A stretch of DNA of 64,000 bases from Streptomyces sp. SAI-127 (lineage in GTDB: Bacteria; Actinomycetota; Actinomycetes; Streptomycetales; Streptomycetaceae). Position 1 is the first letter of the stretch. Each line of letters begins with the position of its first letter. Where the stretch lies: positions 6,014,001 to 6,078,000 of the forward strand of contig NZ_JARXYJ010000001.1 in assembly GCF_029894425.1 (NCBI RefSeq), in the 5' to 3' direction. The translations under genes and the position numbers were made by a program. Under the pieces are notes generated by a model, which did no database searches, had not been told where the DNA came from, and was given only the letters and a program-made list of their open reading frames with translations. Of the stretch, positions 45,482 through 57,063 are shown piece after piece.

Positions 45482-46815
45482 CCGACCAGCCCTCAGCCGA
45501 CCCAGCCGGCCTCGCCGACCCCGCGACCCCCGGCACCCCCGCGTCCCCTGCCGTTGCCGCCGCCGCGACTCCCGCCCCCCAATTGTTCTCCTGGGAGTTC
45601 GCCACCGACCCCTACCCCGCCTACGCCTGGCTCCGCGAGCACGCCCCCGTGCACAGGACCCGGCTGCCCAGCGGGGTGGAGGCCTGGCTGGTCACCCGGT
45701 ACGCCGATGCCAAGCAGGCCCTCGCCGACCAGCGGCTCAGCAAGAACCCGGCGCACCACGACGAGCCCGCGCACGCCAAGGGCAAGACCGGTATCCCGGG
45801 GGAGCGCAAGGCGGAGCTGATGACGCATCTGCTGAACATCGACCCGCCGGACCACACCAGGCTCCGACGGCTCGTCAGCAAGGCGTTCACGCCCAGAAGG
45901 GTCGCCGAATTCGCGCCGCGGGTGCAGGAGTTGACCGACCGCCTCATCGACGGGTTCGCCGCCACCGGCACCGCCGACCTCATCCATGACTTCGCCTTCC
46001 CGCTCCCCATCTACGCGATCTGCGACCTGCTCGGCGTCCCCCGAGAGGACCAGGACGACTTCCGGGACTGGGCCGGCATGATGATCCGCCACGGAGGGGG
46101 CCCGCGGGGCGGGGTCGCGCGGTCCGTGAAGAAGATGCGCGGCTATCTCGCCGAGCTCATCCACCGCAAGCGGGAAGCACTGCCCGACGAGCCGGCCCCG
46201 GGCGAGGACCTCATCTCCGGGCTGATCCGCGCCTCCGACCACGGCGAGCACCTCACCGAGAACGAGGCCGCCGCGATGGCCTTCATCCTTCTGTTCGCCG
46301 GCTTCGAGACCACCGTCAATCTCATCGGGAACGGCGTGTACGCCCTCCTCACCCACCCCGAGCAGCGGAGTCGGCTGCAGAAGTCCCTGGCCGACGGGGA
46401 AAGAGGCCTGCTGGAGACCGGTGTGGAGGAGCTCCTGCGGTACGACGGTCCGGTCGAGCTGGCCACCTGGCGGTTCGCCACCGAACCCCTGCGGATCGGC
46501 GGTCAGGACATCGCAGCCGGCGACCCGGTGCTCGTCGTGCTCGCGGCGGCGGACCGGGATCCCGAGCGGTTCGCAGACCCCGATGTGCTCGATCTGTCCC
46601 GCCGTGACAATCAGCACCTCGGTTACGGCCACGGCATCCACTACTGCCTCGGTGCCCCGCTCGCCCGCCTGGAGGGGCAGACCGCGCTCGCCACCCTCCT
46701 CACCCGTCTCCCGGACCTGCAACTCGCGGTGGATTCAGCCGATTTGCGCTGGCGTGGGGGGCTCATCATGCGTGGACTGCGTACTTTGCCCGTGGAGTTC
46801 ACGCCCGTCCGGTAA
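45478..46815 (+). CDS. Cytochrome P450, CYP107-like
   Basis: 445 aa from a GTG overlapping the mazG stop. P450 landmarks: I-helix A-G-F-E-T-T (274-279), E-x-x-R as E-L-L-R (318-321), and the heme loop L-G-Y-G-H-G-I-H-Y-C-L-G with Cys390. The first residue of the heme signature is Tyr rather than Phe. No ferredoxin gene is adjacent. By position, it corresponds to the S. coelicolor gene next to mazG, which I recall as CYP107U1, reported to affect sporulation; this orthology needs checking. Substrate unknown. Confidence 0.93.
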   Translation: MTDQPSADPAGLADPATPGTPASPAVAAAATPAPQLFSWEFATDPYPAYAWLREHAPVHRTRLPSGVEAWLVTRYADAKQALADQRLSKNPAHHDEPAHAKGKTGIPGERKAELMTHLLNIDPPDHTRLRRLVSKAFTPRRVAEFAPRVQELTDRLIDGFAATGTADLIHDFAFPLPIYAICDLLGVPREDQDDFRDWAGMMIRHGGGPRGGVARSVKKMRGYLAELIHRKREALPDEPAPGEDLISGLIRASDHGEHLTENEAAAMAFILLFAGFETTVNLIGNGVYALLTHPEQRSRLQKSLADGERGLLETGVEELLRYDGPVELATWRFATEPLRIGGQDIAAGDPVLVVLAAADRDPERFADPDVLDLSRRDNQHLGYGHGIHYCLGAPLARLEGQTALATLLTRLPDLQLAVDSADLRWRGGLIMRGLRTLPVEFTPVR

Positions 46816-47007
46816 TCGACCGAGGGGTCCGGCCTATCCCCGCGCGGGGCCGCGTAAACATGACGCGCCCTCAAGTCTGTGATCTTCACGTGATCTACGC
46901 GGCATTAACTTGTGACAAGTGATCGAATCCCTATACGTTCACGGACCAGCGCGGTGCCCTGCAACACCGGCCGCGCAGGTCCCTGCTCTCTCGGGAAAGG
47001 TCCCCGC

Positions 47008-47988
47008 ATGCTCTCCGGGAACGGTCGTCACCGTCGCCCCCGTCAGGCTCCGGCTCTCCTCGTCGCGGCCGGTGTGACGGGATCCGCCATCGCGATCCCA
47101 CTGCTCGGAGCGACCGGAGCGAGCGCCGCCACCGGCACCACCTGGGACCGGGTCGCGGAATGCGAGAGCGGCAGCTCCTGGAGCGCGAACGACGGCAACG
47201 GCTACTACGGCGGCCTCCAGATGTCCCAGGAGAACTGGGAGAAGTACGGCGGCCTCGAATACGCCAGGACCGCTGATCTGGCCAGCCGTAACCAGCAGAT
47301 AGCCGTGGCCGAGAAGCTTCTCGCGGACCAGGGCATCGCCGCATGGCCGACCTGCGGTCTGCTCGGCGGTCTCAGCAAGGACTCGAGCTCGGCCGATGTC
47401 GACACGGGTGTGGAGAGCGGGACGCCCTCGGCCTCGGCGTCCGGCTCGTCGGATTCATCCGATTCATCCGGTTCCTCCAACTCATCAGGCTCCGAAAAGT
47501 CTTCCGGTCTGCTCGACGCGCTGGACGGTTCGTCCGCGACTCCCTCGCCATCGGCCACCCCTTCCGGCAATGGCGATGGTTCCGCCAAGTCGGACAAAAA
47601 GAACTCTTCGGGTTCCGAGGGATCCGCCACGGAAGAAGCGCAGCGTTCCGACAGCTCGCCCGTGGTGAGCCCGGAAGAGGATGAAGCGGACAAGTCGTGG
47701 CAGGAGGGCAGCTCTTCGGCCCTCGTGGACGTCGGCGCACTCGGCTCCGGCAAGCACCGGGGCGGCAGCGCCGAGGAGGTCGCGACGAAGAGCACGGCCT
47801 CCTCCGCGGCCGGCCGGCACGCCGCCCGCACCTACACCGTCCAGGAGGGCGACTCCCTCGCCTCCATCGCCGACTCCCTTGGCCTCGACGGCGGATGGCG
47901 CGCCCTCTACGCCGAGAACAAGGACCGCATCGGGGCCGACCCGAGCAACATCGTCGCCGGTCAGACGCTCGACACAGGGGCTGAATAG
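47008..47988 (+). CDS. Resuscitation-promoting factor with LysM domain (long linker form)
   Basis: 326 aa from the ATG at 47008, preceded by GGGAAAGG. A signal peptide ends near A-S-A-A (38-41). The Rpf lysozyme-like domain (42-118) has W-D-R-V-A-E-C-E-S-G-S-S-W with the catalytic Glu53 and G-Y-Y-G-G-L-Q. A ~150-residue Ser/Asp/Glu-rich linker leads to a C-terminal LysM (YTVQEGDSLASIADSLGL, ~278-322). It cleaves peptidoglycan during germination and growth. Unlike the next gene it has no riboswitch. Its leader holds small dyads, GTGATCTTCAC (46879-46889) and CTTGTGACAAG (46909-46919). Confidence 0.93.
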   Translation: MLSGNGRHRRPRQAPALLVAAGVTGSAIAIPLLGATGASAATGTTWDRVAECESGSSWSANDGNGYYGGLQMSQENWEKYGGLEYARTADLASRNQQIAVAEKLLADQGIAAWPTCGLLGGLSKDSSSADVDTGVESGTPSASASGSSDSSDSSGSSNSSGSEKSSGLLDALDGSSATPSPSATPSGNGDGSAKSDKKNSSGSEGSATEEAQRSDSSPVVSPEEDEADKSWQEGSSSALVDVGALGSGKHRGGSAEEVATKSTASSAAGRHAARTYTVQEGDSLASIADSLGLDGGWRALYAENKDRIGADPSNIVAGQTLDTGAE

Positions 47989-48149
47989 GGCTGAAAAGCC
48001 CAGAAAAACAGCGGGAGTTCGCGTCACACTTCGCACTGAATGTCCACTTTGGTGAAAGTGTGGGATGAGTCTCAGAAGCCCTGATCGTCTTTGAATTTCC
48101 GCCGAGCGCGTGTCTACGGTCGTCACCGCTCGGCAACCCGAGCCCCGTC

Positions 48150-49072
<923 letters not shown>

Positions 49073-49130
49073 GACCCAGCTGAACCACAGCGCCCTCACA
49101 TCCGTGTCCTTCACGATGAAGGCCTCGTGA

Positions 49131-50660
<1,530 letters not shown>

Positions 50661-50776
50661 GCACAGCAAGGGCTGACCCCACCAGGGTCAATCCCTAGCC
50701 AGTCGTACGTACGTCCCCGTACCGGTCCCGTACCGTGTGCGGGGACGTACGCACGTAGAAGGGGAGGCGGAAGCCG

Positions 50777-51253
50777 ATGGCTGTGAAGGACCGGGACCGT
50801 TTCTCCACCGCGACCAGGATCAGACTGCTCGGCGAGCAGACCGCGGCCCGTGTCTACCGCTCCCAGACCAAGCGACAGGCCCGCCGCTCCCGGCTGACCG
50901 GCCGGGCCGCGCTGCTCGCGCTCGTGCTGTGCACGCTGGTGGTGGCGCTGGCGTACCCGATAAGGCAGTACGTCTCCCAGCGCGCCGAGATCGCCGATCT
51001 GCAGCGGGAGAAGGCGCAGGCCGCCGAGCGGGTGGAGAAGCTGCGCGATCTCAAGGCGCGCTGGCAGGACGACACGTACGCCGAGCAGCAGATCCGCCAG
51101 CGGCTGCACTACGTGATGCCGGGCGAGACGGGCTTCATCGTGGTCGACCCGGACGCGGCCAGGCAGTCGCACACCGACCTCGGGGCCGCGGACCGCCCCT
51201 GGTACGCGAACGTCTGGGACGGGGTCGACAAGTCCGACGCCTCCGACCAGTGA
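50777..51253 (+). CDS. divIC: Septum formation initiator DivIC/FtsB-like
   Basis: 158 aa, with GGGGAGGCGGA before the ATG. A basic cytoplasmic N-terminus (1-42) is followed by one transmembrane helix (about 44-62), a coiled coil (65-95, V-S-Q-R-A-E-I-A-D-L-Q-R-E-K-A-Q) and a small C-terminal domain with R-L-H-Y-V-M-P-G-E. It is a bitopic divisome protein that partners FtsL and FtsQ/DivIB during sporulation septation. Confidence 0.93.
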   Translation: MAVKDRDRFSTATRIRLLGEQTAARVYRSQTKRQARRSRLTGRAALLALVLCTLVVALAYPIRQYVSQRAEIADLQREKAQAAERVEKLRDLKARWQDDTYAEQQIRQRLHYVMPGETGFIVVDPDAARQSHTDLGAADRPWYANVWDGVDKSDASDQ

Positions 51254-51283
51254 ACCGACCGATGGACCGATAGAAAGACAGGC

Positions 51284-51814
51284 ATGGAAACGCCTCCGCC
51301 CTCCACTCCGCGAACCGAGCCGACCGACGCGGACGTCGAGGCCTTCAAGCAGCAGCTCGGCCGGCCGCCGCGCGGACTGCGCGCGATCGCGCACCGCTGC
51401 CCCTGCGGTCAGCCGGACGTGGTGGAGACGGCCCCCCGCCTCCCCGATGGCACGCCCTTCCCGACGACGTACTACCTGACGTGCCCGCGCGCCGCCTCGG
51501 CGATCGGCACCCTCGAGGCGAACGGCGTCATGAAGGAGATGACGGAGCGGCTCCAGACCGACCCGGAGCTCGCGGCGGCGTACCGGGCCGCGCACGAGGA
51601 CTACATCGCCCGCCGTGACGCCATCGAGGTGCTGGAGGGCTTCCCCAGCGCGGGCGGCATGCCGGACCGGGTGAAGTGCCTGCACGTCCTGGTGGGCCAC
51701 TCGCTCGCCGCGGGCCCGGGCGTCAACCCGCTGGGCGACGAGGCGATCGCGATGCTGCCGGAGTGGTGGCGCAAGGGCGCCTGCGTGTCCCTCGCCGAGG
51801 AGGACGCCCAGTGA
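51284..51814 (+). CDS. DUF501 domain protein
   Basis: 176 aa. Conserved blocks C-P-C-G-Q-P-D-V-V, P-F-P-T-T-Y-Y-L-T-C-P and V-K-C-L-H-V-L-V-G-H-S-L-A identify DUF501; the four cysteines could bind metal or form an Fe-S site. No biochemical function is established. It is always found between divIC and ppx in actinobacteria (from memory). The stop overlaps the ppx GTG. Confidence 0.9.
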   Translation: METPPPSTPRTEPTDADVEAFKQQLGRPPRGLRAIAHRCPCGQPDVVETAPRLPDGTPFPTTYYLTCPRAASAIGTLEANGVMKEMTERLQTDPELAAAYRAAHEDYIARRDAIEVLEGFPSAGGMPDRVKCLHVLVGHSLAAGPGVNPLGDEAIAMLPEWWRKGACVSLAEEDAQ

Positions 51815-52752
51815 CCCGCGTCGCCGCCGTCGACTGCGGCACGAACTCGATCCGGCTCCTCGTCGCGGACTGCGACCCCGAGACCGGTGAACTGGTCGAC
51901 CTGGACCGTCGTATGACCATCGTGCGGCTCGGGCAGGGCGTCGACCGGACCGGGCGGCTCGCCCCCGAGGCGCTGGAGCGGACCTTCGCCGCGTGCCGGG
52001 AGTACGCGGCGGTCATCAAGGAGCACGGGGCCGAGCGGCTGCGGTTCGTCGCCACCTCCGCCTCCCGGGACGCGGAGAACCGGGACGAGTTCGTGCGCGG
52101 GGTCCTCGACATCCTCGGGGTCGAGCCCGAGGTCATCTCCGGTGACCAGGAGGCGGAGTTCTCCTTCACCGGGGCGACCAAGGAGCTCAAGGGCAGCGAC
52201 CACCTGGCCCGGCCCTACCTCGTGGTGGACATCGGCGGTGGTTCGACGGAGTTCGTGGTGGGCGACGACCATGTGCGCGCCGCACGCTCCGTCGACGTGG
52301 GCTGTGTGCGGATGACCGAGCGGCACCTCGTGCGGGACGGGGTCGTCAGCGACCCGCCCACCGACGCGCAGATCGCCGCCATGCGGGCCGACATCGAGGC
52401 CGCTCTCGACCTGGCCGAGGAGACCGTCCCGCTGCGCGAGGCGCGCACGCTGGTGGGGCTCGCCGGGTCCGTCACCACCGTGTCGGCGATCGCGCAGGAG
52501 CTGCCCGAGTACGACTCGCAGGCCATCCACCACTCCCGGGTCTCCCACGACCGCGTCCGTGAGATCACCGACCGGCTGCTGCACTCCACCCACGCCGAGC
52601 GCGCGGCCGTGCCCTCCATGCACCCCGGGCGCGTGGACGTCATCGCCGCCGGGGCCCTCGTCCTCTTGTCGATCATGGAGCGGATCGGCGCCGAGGAGGT
52701 CGTCGTGAGTGAGCACGACATCCTCGACGGCATCGCGTGGTCGGTCGCGTAG
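51811..52752 (+). CDS. ppx: Exopolyphosphatase / pppGpp phosphohydrolase family
   Basis: 313 aa from a GTG overlapping the DUF501 stop (GTGA). It has the ASKHA phosphate-1 loop D-C-G-T-N-S-I-R-L-L, the T-S-A-S-R-D-A segment and phosphate-2 loop V-V-D-I-G-G-G-S-T-E-F. At 313 aa it is the short two-domain form lacking the C-terminal HD domain of E. coli Ppx. Either polyphosphate or pppGpp could be the substrate. Last gene of the eno cluster. Confidence 0.92.
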   Translation: MTRVAAVDCGTNSIRLLVADCDPETGELVDLDRRMTIVRLGQGVDRTGRLAPEALERTFAACREYAAVIKEHGAERLRFVATSASRDAENRDEFVRGVLDILGVEPEVISGDQEAEFSFTGATKELKGSDHLARPYLVVDIGGGSTEFVVGDDHVRAARSVDVGCVRMTERHLVRDGVVSDPPTDAQIAAMRADIEAALDLAEETVPLREARTLVGLAGSVTTVSAIAQELPEYDSQAIHHSRVSHDRVREITDRLLHSTHAERAAVPSMHPGRVDVIAAGALVLLSIMERIGAEEVVVSEHDILDGIAWSVA

Positions 52753-52805
52753 GCCTTGCTGAGCACCTCTGCTGAGCAGGGAGAACAACGTATGAGCGCG
52801 TCCGG

Positions 52806-52828
52806 GGGGCCCTTCGGGGCCCCTCTTT
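52806..52828 (+). terminator. Terminator with TTCG tetraloop after ppx
   Basis: GGGGCCC-TTCG-GGGCCCC followed by TCTTT, 54 bp past the ppx stop codon. Confidence 0.8.
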
Positions 52829-52848
52829 GACGTGTCGCCGGGAAAGTT

Positions 52849-52864
52849 CGTGAAGTTCTTCACA
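52849..52864. promoter_or_regulatory. Rex operator (ROP) site 1 upstream of ndh
   Basis: CGTGAAGTTCTTCACA matches the Streptomyces Rex operator TGTGAACNNNTTCACA at 11 of 13 defined positions. Rex is the NADH/NAD+ sensing repressor of respiratory genes; a site before the S. coelicolor ndh gene is known from the Rex literature. Confidence 0.6.
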
Positions 52865-52928
52865 AGGAATTGGGCCCTGTCGGACGACGAATCTGGCCCG
52901 GTTGCCCCTTCCGGGGTCCCAACACCCG

Positions 52929-52944
52929 TGTGAACACGTTCAAA
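52929..52944. promoter_or_regulatory. Rex operator (ROP) site 2 upstream of ndh
   Basis: TGTGAACACGTTCAAA matches TGTGAACNNNTTCACA at 12 of 13 defined positions. It lies 80 bp after site 1 and about 240 bp before the ndh start, in the 432-bp gap. The remainder of the gap shows a TTGACA near 53041 without an obvious -10. Confidence 0.6.
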
Positions 52945-53184
52945 ACGGGGGGATGCGGACCTCGGGGGAGGGGCGCGTGAGGGGGTTGCGCGGGTCTCTC
53001 ACGGGAGGGCTTCCGGCGCAGAGAGGCAGCTCACGCGGCATTGACAACGGGTCGCTCTACACGGCGGTTCCCGTCTCGCGCCATGACCTGGATCACGCGA
53101 GTCGCGGAGGATAACACACCCTCTGCAAGAGCTTGTGAAGGGGCGCACGAGCGACCCCCCTGAGGCGGGTGGATACTCGATGGC

Positions 53185-54561
53185 ATGAGCACCACGGAGC
53201 GTCCCAGGATCCTCGTAGTAGGCGGTGGGTACGTAGGCCTGTACGCAGCTCGGCGCATTCTCAAGAAGATGCGCTACGGCGAGGCGACCGTCACGGTCGT
53301 CGACCCCCGGTCGTACATGACCTACCAGCCCTTCCTCCCCGAAACCGCCGCCGGCAACATCTCCCCGCGCCACGTCGTCGTCCCGCTGCGACGCGTGCTG
53401 CCCAAGGCGGAGGTTCTCACCGGCCGGGTCACCACCATCGACCAGGACCGCAAGGTCGCCACGATCGCCCCGCTGGTCGGCGAGGCGTACGAGCTGCCTT
53501 TCGACTACCTGGTGATCGCGCTCGGCGCGGTCTCCCGCACCTTCCCGATCCCCGGCCTCGCCGAGCAGGGCATCGGTATGAAGGGCATCGAGGAGGCCAT
53601 CGGCCTGCGCAACCACGTGCTTGAGCAGCTCGACAAGGCCGACTCCACGACCGACGAGGAGATCCGCCGCAAGGCGCTCACCTTCGTCTTCGTCGGCGGT
53701 GGCTTCGCGGGTGCGGAGACCATCGGCGAGGTCGAGGACATGGCCCGCGACGCGGCCAAGTACTACACCAACGTCTCGCGCGAGGACATGCGGTTCATCC
53801 TCGTCGACGCCGCCGACAAGATCCTCCCCGAGGTCGGCCCCAAGCTCGGCCAGTACGGCAAGGAGCACCTGGAGAGCCGGGGCGTGGAGATCTACCTCTC
53901 CACGTCGATGGACTCCTGCGTCGACGGCCACGTGGTCCTCAAGAACGGCCTCGAGGTCGACTCCAGCACCGTCGTGTGGACCGCCGGCGTCAAGCCGAAC
54001 CCGGTCCTGGCCCGCTACGGCCTCCCGCTGGGCCCGCGCGGCCACGTCGACGCCCAGCCGACCCTCCAGGTCACCGGCACCGACTACATCTGGGCCGCGG
54101 GCGACAACGCCCAGGTCCCGGACGTCGCCGCCCGCAAGGCCGGCGTCGAGAACGCCTGGTGCCCGCCGAACGCGCAGCACGCGCTGCGGCAGGCGCGGAT
54201 CCTCGGCGACAACGTGATCTCCGGTATGCGGGGCTTCCCGCAGAAGGACTACAGCCACTCCAACAAGGGTGCTGTCGCGGGTCTCGGCCTGCACAAGGGC
54301 GTCGCGATGATCGTCATGGGCAAGATGAAGATCAAGCTCAAGGGCCGTCTCGCCTGGTACATGCACCGCGGCTACCACGGTCTGGCCATGCCGACCTGGA
54401 ACCGCAAGGTCCGCGTCTTCGCCGACTGGACCCTCGGCATGTTCCTCAAGCGCGAGGTCGTCTCCCTCGGCGCGATGGAGCACCCGCGCGAGGAGTTCTA
54501 CGAGGCCGCGAGGCCCGTGCCGGCCGCCGAGCCGAAGAAGACCGAGGCGAAGGCCTCCTGA
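53185..54561 (+). CDS. ndh: Type II NADH dehydrogenase (NDH-2)
   Basis: 458 aa. Two dinucleotide folds are visible: V-V-G-G-G-Y-V-G-L-Y-A-A near residues 9-20 for FAD and F-V-G-G-G-F-A-G-A-E near 169-178 for NADH. W-A-A-G-D-N-A-Q-V-P is the second FAD motif. The C-terminal region has amphipathic segments (G-L-H-K-G-V-A-M-I-V-M-G-K, F-A-D-W-T-L-G-M-F) for membrane binding. It transfers electrons from NADH to menaquinone without proton pumping. Rex sites upstream fit redox control. Confidence 0.92.
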   Translation: MSTTERPRILVVGGGYVGLYAARRILKKMRYGEATVTVVDPRSYMTYQPFLPETAAGNISPRHVVVPLRRVLPKAEVLTGRVTTIDQDRKVATIAPLVGEAYELPFDYLVIALGAVSRTFPIPGLAEQGIGMKGIEEAIGLRNHVLEQLDKADSTTDEEIRRKALTFVFVGGGFAGAETIGEVEDMARDAAKYYTNVSREDMRFILVDAADKILPEVGPKLGQYGKEHLESRGVEIYLSTSMDSCVDGHVVLKNGLEVDSSTVVWTAGVKPNPVLARYGLPLGPRGHVDAQPTLQVTGTDYIWAAGDNAQVPDVAARKAGVENAWCPPNAQHALRQARILGDNVISGMRGFPQKDYSHSNKGAVAGLGLHKGVAMIVMGKMKIKLKGRLAWYMHRGYHGLAMPTWNRKVRVFADWTLGMFLKREVVSLGAMEHPREEFYEAARPVPAAEPKKTEAKAS

Positions 54562-54585
54562 CCGGCTCCGGTCGCTGATCCACCC

Positions 54586-54625
54586 CGAAGGACCTCCCGC
54601 CATCCGTGGTGCGGGAGGTCCTTCG
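54586..54625 (+). terminator. Terminator after ndh
   Basis: A perfect 15-bp stem CGAAGGACCTCCCGC / GCGGGAGGTCCTTCG around a 10-nt loop, 24 bp past the ndh stop. Confidence 0.88.
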
Positions 54626-54764
54626 GCGTTCCCGCGCCCACTGGGTGTAGATGGTCGCTGCATGTGTTTTGCCCAGACATAACCCGCCGGAGGGACTGCG
54701 CCCCGGCATGCCGCTGTTTACCAAGGTGGACAATTCCGGGATCCTCGTCACGGAGGTGTACGCC

Positions 54765-56063
54765 ATGGCAGATGCCGCGCTGCGGCTCAGGGACCTCGTC
54801 GGACAGTTGCTGGGAGTGCAGCTACCGCTGCGGATCCGCGCCTGGGACGGTTCGGAGGCCGGGCCGCCCGACGCGCCCGCGCTGGTCGTACGGAACCGGC
54901 GTGCCGTGCGCCGGCTGCTGTTCAAGCCGGGTGAGCTGGGGCTGGCCCGCGCCTGGGTCACGGGAGACCTGGACATCGACGGTGATCTCTACACCGCCCT
55001 CGACCTGATCTCGGGGCTCGTGTGGGAGCGCGGGGAGGACGCCAGGACCCTCTTCCAGGCCCTGCGCGACCCCGAGGTGCGCTCCGCCGTCCGCGGGCTC
55101 GTCGCCCTCGGCGGACCGCCGCTGCCGCCCGCCCCGCCGCCCGAGGAGATCCGCCGGGCCCGCGGCCATCTGCACACCAGACGCAGCGACAAGCGGGCCA
55201 TCAGCCACCACTACGACGTCGGCAACGGCTTCTACGAGATCGTCCTCGGACCGTCGATGGTGTACTCGTGCGCCTACTGGGAGGCTCCCGAACCCGGGGG
55301 AACCCTGGAGCGCGCCCAGCGCGACAAGCTCGACCTCGTCTGCCGCAAGCTCGATCTGCGGGCCGGGCAAAGGCTCCTCGACGTGGGCTGCGGGTGGGGC
55401 TCCATGGCCATCCACGCCGCCCGCGAGTACGGCGTGAGCGTCGTCGGCATCACCCTCTCCCAGGAGCAGGCGGCCTACGCCCGCAAGCGCGTCGCCGACG
55501 AGGGGCTCACCGACCGGGTCGAGATCCGGGTGCAGGACTACCGGGACGTCACCGACGGGCCGTACGACGCCGTCTCCTCCATCGGCATGGCCGAACACGT
55601 CGGCGCGGAACGGTACTTGGAGTACGCCGAGGTCCTGCTGAAGCTCCTGAAGCCCGGCGGACGGCTCCTCAACCACCAGATCGCCCGGCGCCCGCAGCGC
55701 GACGAATCGGCGTACGACCTCGACGGGTTCATCGACGCCTACGTCTTCCCCGACGGCGAACTCGCCCCCCTCGGCACCACCGTGACCATGCTGGAGCGGG
55801 CCGGGTTCGAGGTGCGGGACGTGGAGTCGATCCGCGAGCACTACGCCCACACCCTGCGCCGCTGGGTCACCAACCTGGAGGCACAGTGGCAGCGCGCGAT
55901 CCGGCTCGCCGGACCCGGGCGGGCCCGTGTGTGGCGGCTGTACATGGCCGCGTGCGCCCTCGCCTTCGAACACAACCGCATCGGCGTCAACCAGGTACTC
56001 GCCGTCAGAGCCACCGAATCCGGCGCGTCCGGTCTGCCGCTGAGATCCCGAACCTGGAACTGA
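54765..56063 (+). CDS. Cyclopropane-fatty-acyl-phospholipid synthase family methyltransferase
   Basis: 432 aa from the ATG at 54765, with GGAGG 8 bp upstream; in-frame starts from 54651 lack one. The N-terminal ~120 residues are the lipid-binding domain of Cfa. The SAM fold begins with L-L-D-V-G-C-G-W-G-S-M-A-I near 203-215, and the family blocks I-S-H-H-Y-D-V-G-N, F-Y, V-Y-S-C-A-Y-W and Y-V-F-P-D-G-E-L are present. It methylates or cyclopropanates unsaturated phospholipid acyl chains at the membrane, complementing the desaturase at 1.8 kb. Confidence 0.92.
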   Translation: MADAALRLRDLVGQLLGVQLPLRIRAWDGSEAGPPDAPALVVRNRRAVRRLLFKPGELGLARAWVTGDLDIDGDLYTALDLISGLVWERGEDARTLFQALRDPEVRSAVRGLVALGGPPLPPAPPPEEIRRARGHLHTRRSDKRAISHHYDVGNGFYEIVLGPSMVYSCAYWEAPEPGGTLERAQRDKLDLVCRKLDLRAGQRLLDVGCGWGSMAIHAAREYGVSVVGITLSQEQAAYARKRVADEGLTDRVEIRVQDYRDVTDGPYDAVSSIGMAEHVGAERYLEYAEVLLKLLKPGGRLLNHQIARRPQRDESAYDLDGFIDAYVFPDGELAPLGTTVTMLERAGFEVRDVESIREHYAHTLRRWVTNLEAQWQRAIRLAGPGRARVWRLYMAACALAFEHNRIGVNQVLAVRATESGASGLPLRSRTWN

Positions 56064-56167
56064 CTCCCGGGTGAGCCGCCGCTGGATGTCGCCGTCCGCC
56101 GATCGGTCCGGCCCAGCGGCCGAGACGGCAACGCGGGCGGCGGTAACCGGCCGACGGCCCCGCCGGG

Positions 56168-57000
56168 GCGGGCGAAGCGGCTGGTGCACGTGGTCGGTGA
56201 CCGGTCGCTGGGGCCGGGTCCGGTGGTGGCTGGCAAGGCGCCGGGCAGGTTAAGGGGGCCTGGCGCCTGTTGGGCCTTAGGGGGTGCCCTGGCCGGTCGG
56301 TGCGGCTGGTGCGACTGTCCGGGTCCCGGGTGCCGCGGTGCTCGGGTTCCGCGGTGGTTGGCGGGCGGGGGGCAGGGTCGGGGGACCGGCGGCTGCCCGG
56401 CCTTAGGTGGTGCTCAGGTCGGTCGGTGCGCCTGGTGCGACTGTCCGGGTCCCGGGTGCCGCGGTGCTCGGGTTCCGCGGTGGTTGGGCGGGCGGGGGGC
56501 AGGGTCGGGGGGCCTGGCGGCTGTTCGGCCTTACGTGGTGCCGAGGGCGGTCGGTGCGGCTGGTGCGGCTGTCTGGGTCCCGGGTGCCGCGGTGCTCGGG
56601 TTCCGCGGTGGTTGGGCGGGCGCTGGCCAGGATCGGGGGACCGGCGGCTGTTCGGCCTTAGGGGGTGCTCAGGTCGGTCGGTGCGGCTGGTGTGACTGCC
56701 TGGATCCCGCGCGCTGCGGTGCCCGGATGTCGCGGTGGTTGGCGGGCGGGGGGGCAGGGTCGGGGGACCGGCGGCTGTTCGGCCTTAGGGGGTGCCCTGG
56801 CCGGTCGGTGCGGCTGGTGCGATTGCCTGGGTCCCGGGTGCCGCGGTGCTCGGGTTCCGCGGTGGTTGGGCGGGCGCCGGGCAGGATCGGGGGGCGGCGG
56901 CTGTTCGGCTTTACGCGGTGCCCTGGCCGGTCGGCGCAGTTGGTGCAGCTGGTCGGTGACCGGTCGCGGGGGACGGGTCCCGGGTCGGTCGGTGGGGTGC
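56168..57000. repeat. ~127-bp tandem repeat array between cfa and the second ABC operon
   Basis: The 1-kb gap between these convergent genes is mostly an array. GGTCGGTGCGG or a close variant recurs at 56295, 56421, 56549, 56676, 56803 and 56929 (steps 126, 128, 127, 127, 126), with a partial unit at each end. Every unit carries GGGTCCCGGGTGCCGCGGTG or a close variant, then a G-rich tract. The period is not a multiple of three and varies, so open frames here are not genes. Confidence 0.9.
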
Positions 57001-57013
57001 CTGGCAGGGACGA

Positions 57014-57040
57014 GGGGCCCGTTGCCTGGCAACGGGCCCC
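57014..57040 (-). terminator. Terminator of the second ABC operon
   Basis: A perfect inverted repeat GGGGCCCGTTGCC / GGCAACGGGCCCC lies 24 bp past the permease stop codon on the minus strand. It marks the boundary of the 127-bp repeats. Confidence 0.85.
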
Positions 57041-57063
57041 GACTGCCGTACGGGTGCTCGGTG

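Noticed and set aside
46879..46919. Crp sites upstream of the first rpf gene
   Set aside because: GTGATCTTCAC and CTTGTGACAAG are palindromic, but their spacers are too short for the TGTGA-N6-TCACA-type site.
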